DNA of 64,000 nt. Source: Pseudomonadota bacterium (lineage in GTDB: Bacteria; Pseudomonadota; Gammaproteobacteria; UBA1113). Positions within the stretch are counted from its first letter, which is position 1, and the number at the start of each line of letters is the position of its first letter. The stretch covers positions 29,994 through 93,993 of the forward strand of contig JAJXUV010000008.1 in the NCBI GenBank assembly GCA_021782495.1. The letters are read 5' to 3'. This document shows, in pieces, positions 8,558 through 18,500 of the stretch. The notes under the pieces are model-generated. The model did not search any database and was not told the origin of the DNA. It saw nothing but the letters and a program-made list of their open reading frames with translations. The position numbers were made by a program, and so were the translations under genes.

Positions 8558-9647
8558 AAGGCAACACCACTTCCCAACCGATAGGCCAATTCACCCACAC
8601 CGATTCCCCGATGGTATATGTCACATCCTCACCATTGTCTTCGTCAAAAAATTCTGTGACCGACAATAATTTGCCATCCGGCAATTTGATGATCAAATCC
8701 ACTGTCGTGCCTTTGTAAATGACTTCACTCACTACGGCAGGAAACATGCCTTCTGTGGTTTCAATTTCCGATCGGTGATACACACGGGTATCTTCAGGCC
8801 TGATCAACAAATGAATTTTATCGCCTTGATGGAAGTCTTCGCGGTTTTCTAAAGTATAAGAGATCCCTTGTACGGTCACTTGGATCATTTTTTCATCGGC
8901 CTTTTCAATGAGTACATCAAAAATATTACTCTCGCCAATAAAAGTTGCCACCGAAAGATTTTTGGGATTTTCATAAATGTCGCGCGGTGTGCCCTGTTGA
9001 ACCACATGACCTTGTTGCATCACCACAATCGTGTCAGACATCGACAAAGCTTCTTCTTGATCGTGCGTCACAAAAACAAAGGCAATGCCCAGTTTACGTT
9101 GCAATTGTTTTAATTCAATTTGCATATTTTTGCGCAAACGATAATCCAAAGAACTCAAAGGTTCATCCAACAACAACACGATCGGTTCCTTTACCACGGC
9201 TCTGGCGATGGCTACGCGTTGTTGCTGACCGCCACTCAATTCGTGCGGCTTGCGTTTTTCATAACCCGACAAGCGCACCATACGCAACATTTCAGTCACC
9301 CGCGTTTGTATGGCATCCTCAGTGACACCATCACAACGCAAACCAAAGGCGACGTTGTCAAAAACATTCATATGGGGAAATAAAGCATAGCTTTGAAAGA
9401 CAGTATTGATGTGGCGTTCTTGGGGCGACAGCTCTTTGGCATCCTTCCCTTCAATGAGGATTTGCCCTGAGATCGGCGATTCGAAGCCCGCCAACAAGCG
9501 CAGCAGCGTTGTCTTACCACAGCCCGAAGGCCCCAGCAAAGTCAAAAATTCACCATCTTTGATGTTAAGATTAATGTCATTTAAAATCTGCTGCCCGTTA
9601 TAAGACTTAAAAATGCCCCGCAACTCTATAATATTCTTTCCAGTCAT
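8547..9647 (-). CDS. potA: Spermidine/putrescine ABC transporter ATPase PotA
   Basis: A cytoplasmic ATPase of 366 residues. It has Walker A GPSGCGKTT, Q-loop FQSYALFPHM, signature LSGGQQQR and Walker B VLLLDEPLSSLD. A C-terminal TOBE-like domain (LIRPEDTRVY, VVSEVIYKGTTVDLIIKL) is typical of PotA. The frame can begin at a TTG (9662), but the ATG at 9647 (MTGKNIIELRG) fits the family better. First gene of potABCD, divergent from the GST gene across ~145 bp that must hold both promoters. Confidence 0.95.
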   Translation of the reverse strand: MTGKNIIELRGIFKSYNGQQILNDINLNIKDGEFLTLLGPSGCGKTTLLRLLAGFESPISGQILIEGKDAKELSPQERHINTVFQSYALFPHMNVFDNVAFGLRCDGVTEDAIQTRVTEMLRMVRLSGYEKRKPHELSGGQQQRVAIARAVVKEPIVLLLDEPLSSLDYRLRKNMQIELKQLQRKLGIAFVFVTHDQEEALSMSDTIVVMQQGHVVQQGTPRDIYENPKNLSVATFIGESNIFDVLIEKADEKMIQVTVQGISYTLENREDFHQGDKIHLLIRPEDTRVYHRSEIETTEGMFPAVVSEVIYKGTTVDLIIKLPDGKLLSVTEFFDEDNGEDVTYTIGESVWVNWPIGWEVVLPYEA

Positions 9648-9791
9648 AGCCCACTCTATCAACTAATCAATCACTGAAAAATACGGCATTTTCCCATCGA
9701 GGTCAATAGTTTTGGGGGATTATTTCCAAAACCCTTGTAGACAGCAAAACCGATTGTTAAACTTAGGACCTTCCTCTTAATTCTGGAGATA

Positions 9792-10466
9792 ATGACAGTG
9801 TTAACGCTATACGGTACTCCGCTCTCTTCCCCAGCAAACAAAATACGATTTTTATTGAATCGCCTTGGCATCCAATATGAGTATAAAACGATTAATTTAG
9901 CGGCGCGCCAACAAAAAACACCTGAGTTTTTAAAGATCAACCCTTACGGAAAAGTGCCGGCTTTAGACGACAATGGCTTCAAACTGGCAGAAAGCGGCAC
10001 CATCTTGCGCTATCTGGCGAATAAATACCCTTCTAGCCTCTATCCCCAAAAGTTGGAAGAACGCGCTATCGTAGAGCAATGGATGGATTTTGCGGCAAAC
10101 CACATTGGAATAGCAACCTCTAAAGTCATGTACAATACTTTTTTTCATCAATTGGCCGGCGTTTCTAAGGATGAACGCTCTTTGAAAGAGGGTTTTTTAT
10201 GGTTAAATGCATATCTACCCATTTTGGAGCAACAATTAAGCCAATACACTTACATTGCAAGCTCTGAACTCAGCATCGCCGATTTTGGCTTATTGGCTGC
10301 CTTAGATGTAATCGATTTAATTAAAGTCGATTTGAGCCCCTATCCGTATTTACAGGCTTGGCGTCAGAAGTTAATGCAAGAACGTTTTTATCAAGCTTGT
10401 CATTCCAGCTATATCGCCGTATTTAAAAAATACGTGGGTCCTTTGTTTGAAGATTTAGCTATCTAA
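9792..10466 (+). CDS. Glutathione S-transferase family protein
   Basis: A 224-residue cytosolic GST. The N-terminal thioredoxin-like domain (MTVLTLYGTPLSSPANKIRF, then INPYGKVPALDD and LAESGTILRYLANKY) carries the cis-Pro (KVPAL) and the ES glutathione-binding turn. The C-terminal helical domain includes LSIADFGLLAALD. GGAG lies just before the ATG. It is followed after 4 bp by comF, so the two may be cotranscribed. Substrate unknown. Confidence 0.9.
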   Translation: MTVLTLYGTPLSSPANKIRFLLNRLGIQYEYKTINLAARQQKTPEFLKINPYGKVPALDDNGFKLAESGTILRYLANKYPSSLYPQKLEERAIVEQWMDFAANHIGIATSKVMYNTFFHQLAGVSKDERSLKEGFLWLNAYLPILEQQLSQYTYIASSELSIADFGLLAALDVIDLIKVDLSPYPYLQAWRQKLMQERFYQACHSSYIAVFKKYVGPLFEDLAI

Positions 10467-10470
10467 CCGA

Positions 10471-11157
10471 ATGTTAAAATCCTGGTGGCCTACACATTGC
10501 TTGGTTTGCCTACAAAAAGTAGACACGGCTTGGCCAGTGGATCATCTCTGTCAAGGGTGTTTCGATGATTTGCCTTGGAACACGCCCGCTTGTCTGACTT
10601 GTGCCGAACCACTGCCGACAGCACAACCCTATTGCGCACATTGTCTGACACAAAAAAACTTACAACAATTCAGCTATATTTTGTTTCACTACACCTCCCC
10701 CATCAGCGATTGGATCCATGCGGCCAAATTTCAAAAAAGTTTTTTGCATTGTCGCTTGTTGGGTCAATTGGTATCGCATGCTTTGGCCAAGCAAAGAACC
10801 ACACCTTGGCCGCAATCTCTTATCCCGATGCCATTGCATGTGCGACGCTTAAGGCAACGGGGTTATAATCAAACTTTGGAAATAGCGCGCACGATTTGTA
10901 AGAATTTTAAAATGCCAATGGAGATAAAATCGCTACAACGCCATCGTTATAGCAAACCGCAAAGAGAATTGCGTTTGAAAGAACGCCATTCCAATGTGCA
11001 AGAGAGTTTTAGTTTGAAAAATGCGCTTCCCTCTGCACATCTGGCTTTATTCGACGATGTCAGCACCACAGGCAGTACTTTAAAAGCCGCTGCCAAAGCT
11101 TTGTTAAAAACAGGTCCACTGCAACTAGAATACTGGTGTATTGCGAAACCGTTTTAG
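10471..11157 (+). CDS. comF: ComF family phosphoribosyltransferase-like protein
   Basis: 228 residues. The N-terminal double zinc ribbon has CLVC...CQGC and CLTC...CAHC. The type I phosphoribosyltransferase domain follows, with PMPLHVRRLRQRGYNQ, KPQRELRLKERHSNV and the PRPP loop LFDDVSTTGST. ComF proteins act in DNA uptake in naturally competent bacteria; the exact reaction is not established. The gene begins 4 bp after the GST stop. Confidence 0.92.
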   Translation: MLKSWWPTHCLVCLQKVDTAWPVDHLCQGCFDDLPWNTPACLTCAEPLPTAQPYCAHCLTQKNLQQFSYILFHYTSPISDWIHAAKFQKSFLHCRLLGQLVSHALAKQRTTPWPQSLIPMPLHVRRLRQRGYNQTLEIARTICKNFKMPMEIKSLQRHRYSKPQRELRLKERHSNVQESFSLKNALPSAHLALFDDVSTTGSTLKAAAKALLKTGPLQLEYWCIAKPF

Positions 11158-11169
11158 GACAAAAATGTG

Positions 11170-11253
11170 ATAACCGAGCCGCGACCCTAGGGAGCGGAGC
11201 TCAGAACCGCTGAACAATACCCACCCCGCTCCCTCACAGTCACAGCTCGATTA
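11170..11253. repeat. Dispersed palindromic element, short copy C
   Basis: Left arm AACCGAGCCGCGACCCTAGG and a decayed right arm (CCGCTCCCTCACAGTCACAG) lie between the convergent comF and orn genes. It has no cargo segment. It could work as a two-way transcription stop, though no T-run is present. Confidence 0.85.
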
Positions 11254-11261
11254 CTACCCCT

Positions 11262-11807
11262 CTACCAAGTCTGTATTTTCTGTCGATAATATCGCAACTC
11301 TTCAATAGATTCGCGAATGTCATCTAAGGCTAAATGTTTCGATTGTTTTTGCAAACCGTCTAAAATTTCAGGACGCCAACGACGTGCCAATTCTTTGAGT
11401 GTACTCACATCAATTTGTCGATAATGGAAATAGGCTTCTAACTCCGGCATATAACGTGCGAGAAAACGTCGATCTTGACAAATACTATTGCCACACATCG
11501 GTGAGACTCCAGCAGGAACATGTTGTTTTAAAAAAGCGATTGTTTCTAATTCTGCTTTGCGTTCATCGTATTGGCTGGCATGTACACGCGCCACCAAGCC
11601 TGAACCTTGATGTTGCGTCACATTCCATTCGTCCATTTTAGCCAAAACGCTGTCGCTTTGGTGAATGGCGATCACCGGACCTTCTGCCAGAATATTCAGT
11701 TCCTTATCGGTGACAATGGTGGCTATTTCAATGATGCGATCGGAGTCGGGCTCCAAGCCCGTCATTTCCAAATCTATCCAAATGAGATCTAATTTTTCTT
11801 GGTTCAT
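11262..11807 (-). CDS. orn: Oligoribonuclease
   Basis: Degrades 2-5 nt RNA fragments, including pGpG. The 181-residue form from ATG 11807 ([18 protein letters not shown]) equals the usual family length; the upstream extension to 11885 is not typical. DEDDh exonuclease residues are visible in DLEMTG, in the segment around [19 protein letters not shown], and in the C-terminal [22 protein letters not shown] precedes the chosen start. It diverges from plsY with 78 bp between starts. Confidence 0.95.
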   Translation of the reverse strand: MNQEKLDLIWIDLEMTGLEPDSDRIIEIATIVTDKELNILAEGPVIAIHQSDSVLAKMDEWNVTQHQGSGLVARVHASQYDERKAELETIAFLKQHVPAGVSPMCGNSICQDRRFLARYMPELEAYFHYRQIDVSTLKELARRWRPEILDGLQKQSKHLALDDIRESIEELRYYRQKIQTW

Positions 11808-11885
11808 GCTCGATACCTTATTTGCATTATGCAGTATAACGAGTATACACTTAATACACTTAAACTTTAAACTATAAAGCGCCAA

Positions 11886-12470
11886 ATGATACTGTTTATT
11901 TCCTTTCTAATTTTTGCCTATTTATTAGGCTCAATCTCCAGTGCTATTCTCATTTGCCGCGTGGCCGGTATTGGTGACCCACGCGCACAGGGCTCTCAAA
12001 ATCCAGGAGCCACCAATGTCTTGCGTTTAGGCGGCAAAAAATTAGCGATTTGGACTTTGGTAGGCGATATGTTAAAGGGTTTTATTCCCGTGTTTATCGC
12101 GCATTTCTTCTCCTTATCGCCAGCGCAATTGTCTTATGTGGCACTCAGTGCCTTTATCGGCCATTTATTTCCAGTGTTTTTTGGTTTTAAAGGTGGTAAA
12201 GGTGTTGCCACTGCTTTGGGAGTTGTATTGGCTTTGAGCTGGCCTGTGGGTTGTGCAACGCTCATCACTTGGATAATCGTAGCAGCTTTATTCAAGTATT
12301 CTTCTTTAGCCGCATTGATCACCACGATATTATTACCCCTCTACATCTATCTGAGCTCTGATCCGGCTTATTTGCCCGCTATCATTATCTTGTCATTGTT
12401 GTTGATTCTAAAACATCGTGGCAATATTCATCGTTTGTGGCGCGGTGAAGAAGGTAAAATTGAACTATAA
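11886..12470 (+). CDS. plsY: Glycerol-3-phosphate acyltransferase PlsY
   Basis: A 194-residue polytopic membrane enzyme that transfers an acyl group from acyl-phosphate to glycerol-3-phosphate, the first step of phospholipid synthesis. Conserved motifs: [45 protein letters not shown] and the C-terminal [14 protein letters not shown]. It has about five membrane segments. Confidence 0.95.
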   Translation: MILFISFLIFAYLLGSISSAILICRVAGIGDPRAQGSQNPGATNVLRLGGKKLAIWTLVGDMLKGFIPVFIAHFFSLSPAQLSYVALSAFIGHLFPVFFGFKGGKGVATALGVVLALSWPVGCATLITWIIVAALFKYSSLAALITTILLPLYIYLSSDPAYLPAIIILSLLLILKHRGNIHRLWRGEEGKIEL

Positions 12471-12481
12471 ATAACGCCGAA

Positions 12482-12524
12482 TTTCAAGATAAATCTTGAA
12501 ACTTATGGGCCGCTATGATAGAAT
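12482..12524 (+). promoter_or_regulatory. Candidate promoter with an overlapping palindromic operator
   Basis: A perfect 9+2+9 inverted repeat (TTTCAAGAT AA ATCTTGAAA, 12482-12501) overlaps a -35-like TTGAAA (12496-12501). TAGAAT (12519-12524) lies exactly 17 bp downstream, about 40 bp before the giant gene's ATG. A regulator bound to the palindrome would cover the -35 box. Alternatively the palindrome could be a stem after plsY, but no T-run follows. Confidence 0.5.
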
Positions 12525-12562
12525 TTTTTATAGAAAATAATAAATTATAGCGAGGTAAAAAT

Positions 12563-15500
12563 ATGCGCCAAGAGCAAATTCTTACTATAATAAGTTATTT
12601 TGATGAACATAAACAACCATCAGTAGTATTAGAGCAATTTTTAAACAGCCTACAGCTTGAAGTATCCGAGGATACCATCGCATCCATTGAAGCAATTCTT
12701 TCTAAACAGAGTTTACACAATCGTATCAAGCGTTTTAGATGTAAAGAGGAGGCGGATGTATCCCTTCAGCAATATTGTCATCGCTTAAACCTTTACCTGG
12801 ATGCACAACGACAAGAAGGAAATCATCGCCGCCATTTGGCCGCGATCCAAAATCAAATATTGCCCATACAACATCGGAAAGCTTTGACTACACAAGGGAA
12901 ATTGTTGTATGAAGAACGTGTTGGCGGTAGATTGAAAGTAGAACATCAGCACCATTTACACCAACAATTAGCGCAGCAACAGCAAGTTCAACAAAATGTG
13001 CAGATGCATGTGCAGCAGCAATTAAAGCAACAGCTACAACACGATACATCCGCTTTGCTCGAAGAACACGCTTACTGCGATCGAAATACTATCGTCGACT
13101 TTGCCGATTCTTTTTCTGAAAAAGAACAATGTCCTTTAGGCGATACCCGACTATCTACTGGCGACAAATTGCGCCAGTTGTGGGATCGTTCTATCGGTAC
13201 GAACAGCCATAAAATACCGGCTGAAGGAGCAGATCCTGAGGGGACACCATGGGTTATTACGAAAATTCAAGATCGGGCTATGTACGTAATATTGGATTAT
13301 TATCCGCAATTTCTATATGGATTGGATTCGGCAAATTTACCCGCGGGTTTTTTTATATACCGTTATACCGTCTCTTATCCTCATCCTATTTACGAAAATC
13401 TCTTATGTTTTGACCGAGCTTTGATTGCACAACAAGAAGAAAAAGGATGTTTGAATCCTTTATCGATTCGTCTTGCACAAGACCCATTATACGAGCAACA
13501 CCCTTATTCGGATTTTAAAGAATTTCTGAGCGAAATTAATCGCGTTCACTCTAGCTATACCGATGAAGAAAATAAAAAAACGGGCGAATTGGTTTCGGAA
13601 TTATTGCAAGAAGGAAATATTAGAACCCTACAATACTATTGGGAACGCAATAGACACGGCCTCAGCTGTCTATTAAAGTTTCAAGGCGTTGCAGGTCTGT
13701 ATAAATTTGTAAAACAATGTGTGCCACGATTGGAGCGAGGTGGTGCCATAGAGCAATATTGCATCGCAACCATGCCCAATTTATCTTCCTGTGTAGAAGC
13801 AGAGGCAATGGTCGCATTAGATGCCTATGAAAAATTTACGCCACCACAAAGACAATGGTTTGATCAATTACTTCAAGATCATCACGAATGTATTAAACAG
13901 GGTGATTTTATTGTTTTAATCAATGCATTTTCTTATTTTTGTGAGCAATTAGGAACTTTTAAACCGCCATTACAAATTCCACAAAAACCGCCACAAGCTA
14001 AACCCATACACATGCAAGTATTTTTAAGCTTGATTTTAAAAGTGTTGCGTCAAGCCGATTCACCGCAACAACAGTTCAATATTTTACACCAATTGGATTT
14101 AACGCCAGAGAGTGTTCCCTTAGCGTTTGCCCAAGGTATTAGAACGGCAATCCCCGCAATGCAGTTAACACCCACAGAATCATTGATTTCGTGCTCTGTA
14201 CCAGAGTGCTCTGTGCAGGAAATCAAAATAGACGCAGAAGGTCATGTACAAAGTGACCAACTGAAACGGATCGAGCCTTTTCAGCTTGACGCTTTTCAAA
14301 AGCCTAGCGGAGTTCTTTATATACCTGTCAAAAAATTAGCTCAACACGATGTTCCTGATGCAGAAAATAAAGATTTGCGAGATTTATTAGAAAATGAAGC
14401 TATAAAATACCGCCTTTTTGATTCTTATGATTCAAATTCAAATAGGAAGAATGTATCTTATGATTGGAGTATAGATAAAGTTCATGCTAGCAATACGACT
14501 TTTAATCCTTGTGAAAAACCACCTAAAGCGGATTATTACGTATTGCTTTCAAAAGGTGTTCCCCATAACAAAAAGCCTGACGGGGATGAGGAATTTTATG
14601 AAAATAGAAATTCGCGGTCGGCACACGATAAATCATCATCCTCTCAATCATTTTACCATAATAAAACTTTGAAAAAAGCACGAAAACAGGAAGAATTGTT
14701 AAAAACAATTATTCAAGAAGAGCTTAAGGCATCCTGGGGGATATTATTCAAGACTCCTGATAAGATGCAAGATTCTGGATATTGCAGAATCCAAAATGTA
14801 GTTAAACAACTCAGTATCGCAAATTTAATGCCGAACATCTATGAGAAAATGGATTTTACCCAGTTTAGTGAACAATATAGCAAGCGAGAACAATATACCG
14901 CCTGGATAAACTATATCTTGTCATTGCTCGATTTTAAACATTTAGCCGTTTCTTTCTCATTTTCAGGGGTAACCCATACTGAACATATATTTCTGTTTCG
15001 CTTGGGTTACTGCCGTTTAGAAGAGCAAACGCTTCGAGCAGAAACAGAGCTGGCTTTCTCACCACTGCCCCCTTATAATACCTATGTTTATCGCGGTCTA
15101 TCTTGTGTAAAAATGGCATCTGCTATTACTGCAGGAGTTAACGCGGTAGGAGACTTTGTGGGTGAAACAGAGGACATTTTGTCTGGTGGCTTTACCTTTA
15201 ATTTCTCTGTTTATTATCAACCATTGTCTCAACGTGATTTAAGCAATGTCAATAAATTATCAGATAACTTGTATTACCCATGTACATCAGATGATTTATC
15301 TCAAAAATCCACCGTATTTGCCAATGACTTTGATGCCCTTAGCGTGTATTTTTATCGTTATGTTTTCACCTTTCCAGTGCATTTGGTCTTCAGTGATTAT
15401 GAGGTCTTATTTTCTAAATTAAAAAATTCTAAGATGAGTGTGGCTGCTCAAACAAAGCTATTGCTAATTTTAGCTAGAATAACAACGCATCCTCGAGCAA

Positions 15501-18500
15501 CCAATCAATCTATTGTTGATATAGAACGTTTTGCTCAAGAATTTGTGTGGTTATTGGAATGCTTATCAAATTGTTTAAAGAAAAATGAATTACCACTCTC
15601 TTTTCATTTTAGAAATCCAGCCTTATCCGATCGTATGGAACCTGAAGATACTCTGGTTTCTTTTTTAAAGGGGATAGGTTCTTCTCTTGAGTATGCAAAA
15701 ATACCGCCTACTCTTGAAGAATTTTATGGATTATTATTGGTGGAATATGCAGCACAAAAACAAAATAAAGAAAATTTGCAGGCATTTAGAGAGCACGTGG
15801 CCGGTATTAATCAATTTGGTGAAATTTATTATGAGTTGATCGCGGCACAAGTAATGTTCTATCGCTGTAATGCACAAGGGCAATACCGCGAGCAATATTT
15901 ACATCAAGCCATGACGACGGTGTTGTCCTATACCTCAGGATTACATATAAGAAATAAACCCTTGTTTTTTATATACACGCTCTTCGCAGAAAAAGAACAG
16001 TCTTATGATAACCGCTGGGAACGCGATATGGCGGAATGTTTAATTCCTCTAGTGAAAGTATTGACTTCTGTTACCGGCACAAATGAAGAACAAAAAAAAC
16101 AACAGGAAACAGAATTTATAAAAGCTTGCCAAAACATGTTGACTGAAGATCTGTCTTCTGAAGGCAAGAAAGCACGTTTATTGCGAGTCCTGCGGCAATT
16201 TGCACAAATAAATGTGTCGCGCAGCCAGAAATTGCCCACTTTGCCGCAATTAACGGAATGTATTCGACATTTGTCTGTTGCAGGTTATGAAGAAGAAAAG
16301 ATTGCTGCTGTATTGTCTCAACGCTTACCTTTGACTTGTTATGGTAATCAGGTCATCGGTTACTCCTTATCTAAATTAGTACAACAAATCGAGCAATTAA
16401 AGCTGGGAGAATTGTTAGAAAATGAGGCCACAATGGGCTTACTTAAACAGCACGGGTTTGATATTCCGTTATTAAAAAAAGCTCATGTTAAAATACAAAG
16501 TAATTCTCCTCAGCAAAAATTAGAGGGAATCGAGATTATTTTAGCGCAAATGAAAGCACATAAACTCAATGCCGCTCAGGTATTGGCACAATCTCTATTC
16601 TCTGCTGCATCCGGATCAGAGCAAAGCATAGATACTATAGAAGGTGTATTCAATCTACTGTCGTCTGGATGGGTCAGTGATGATCCTGTCAAAGATATGA
16701 TAGAACAATCTTGTCTGCATGCCAAAGAAACCTTGCAGGCTTTTTTTGAAACCAATCCACATTTGCAAGCAGCAAAAACGATCTTAGAAGATTTATCGCA
16801 ATATTTTGATGGTTTAGCTAGGACTGAAGCCATCAATTTGCATCAGTTACAAGTTATTGAAGCGCAACTAGAAGATTGCAATCGTTTTATACAGACTCAA
16901 TTTTGTCAAGCTTGCGAACACCCGGGCAGTGCCATGCAGAGATGGGTCACCGATTTCGCTCAAAAGAGGCAGAATTACGATATGGCTGTGTGGCGGAAAT
17001 TCTTTCAAACTTTATGTGGCCAAAAAAGTCTGCCATTTGACACGGTGTGGTCATTGATTTTTAATGCGCCTGTTCCGTATGACACAGCACAATTAAATCA
17101 AATAATCACAAAATTATCGGCATTATTTTCACAAGAAGCTTATCATGCGTTGTCGAAAGCGGATGCGCTTGCATTCGTGCATATAGCTGTCTTAACAGGC
17201 AATCTATCGATTAATTTCGGCCTAATATTTAGCTTAGGACAAAAATTATCTCAGTACGATGGCATTATTGCACTACTAGAAGGAATACATCGCCTATGTA
17301 TAGACCAAGTTCCTCATATCGCCCCCCTAATTGAGGCATGGCTTCAGCTGACAACAGAAACACTGGATGTTAACCCTAAAATATGGAATGACTGGCTGCA
17401 TTATTTTGCTCTATATCCTGATGTGGCTAATGCTTTCAACTTCATCAATATTTTCTTAAACATGGGCGGCAAAGCCAATACTATATTAGCCATTATGAAC
17501 GCAGCAGCATTGCTTCACCGAGATAATCCCCCAGGACCTGATGACATGATGGAAGCCATCATGGAATTAAAAAATATGAGTGAACAAACTTTAAATCAGA
17601 TTAAAATACTGTACGATCAACCAGGCCTTCCTAAACCAGCATTAAAGGTATTATTGTCTGCTTTAAGAGGAAAAGAAATCGCCTCTTTTATAAAACAATC
17701 GGAATTAGACCCTAGTGGCAAACGCGCCGATCCACGCGCATTACAAGGGCAATTTAGCTTAGCCTATTTACGCGATTTTATCGATCGCATAGGATCGTTG
17801 TTTTCAGGAGATTTGCAATTATCCGCAGCTGTTAAAGATGAATTATTTGCACAATGCCTTTATATCAATACGATTGGGTTTTACCTTTCGCCTACGAATA
17901 ACGGCAAAGTGTTGTTGAAGTATAGCATTCCTGAATTACAAGACTTAGCGCAAGTCAGTATAGCAGAGCTAAGAAAAGATCCGAATCAAGTACAGCATTA
18001 TTTGCATTTTCTGGCAGTGTGCCGTGAGATTATTTTTCGCTTTACACCGGAAGGGGAATTTCCTTATGCGCACCAATTGGTACCCAGCTTAATGGTGGCG
18101 CAGTACCCTCAGACCAATCTTGCTTTTCAAATGTTGCCTGGTGAGGGAAAAACCATCACCACTGCATTGCAATCCCTAGCATTGTTCGCGCGACAATCGA
18201 GTATCGTTGTGGTCGATCCCGGTAATGGTTTATTAAATCAACGTGATTTTGATAAGTTTTTGCCCGTGTATCGCGCTTTGAGAATCCCCTGTTATTATAT
18301 TACTGTTAACAATACAACCGAAGAACTCAAAGAAATACTGGGCCATGAATCTGGCGTCATTGTTTACTGTACTATGGCGGATTTATCTTTAATTTGGAAC
18401 CGGCTGGCTATAGAAGGCATGGCCTTAAATCACATTGCGAAAAACGCATTACCTGTTTTCTTCATTGCCAATGAAGGCGATATTCATGTCTTCGATTCCG

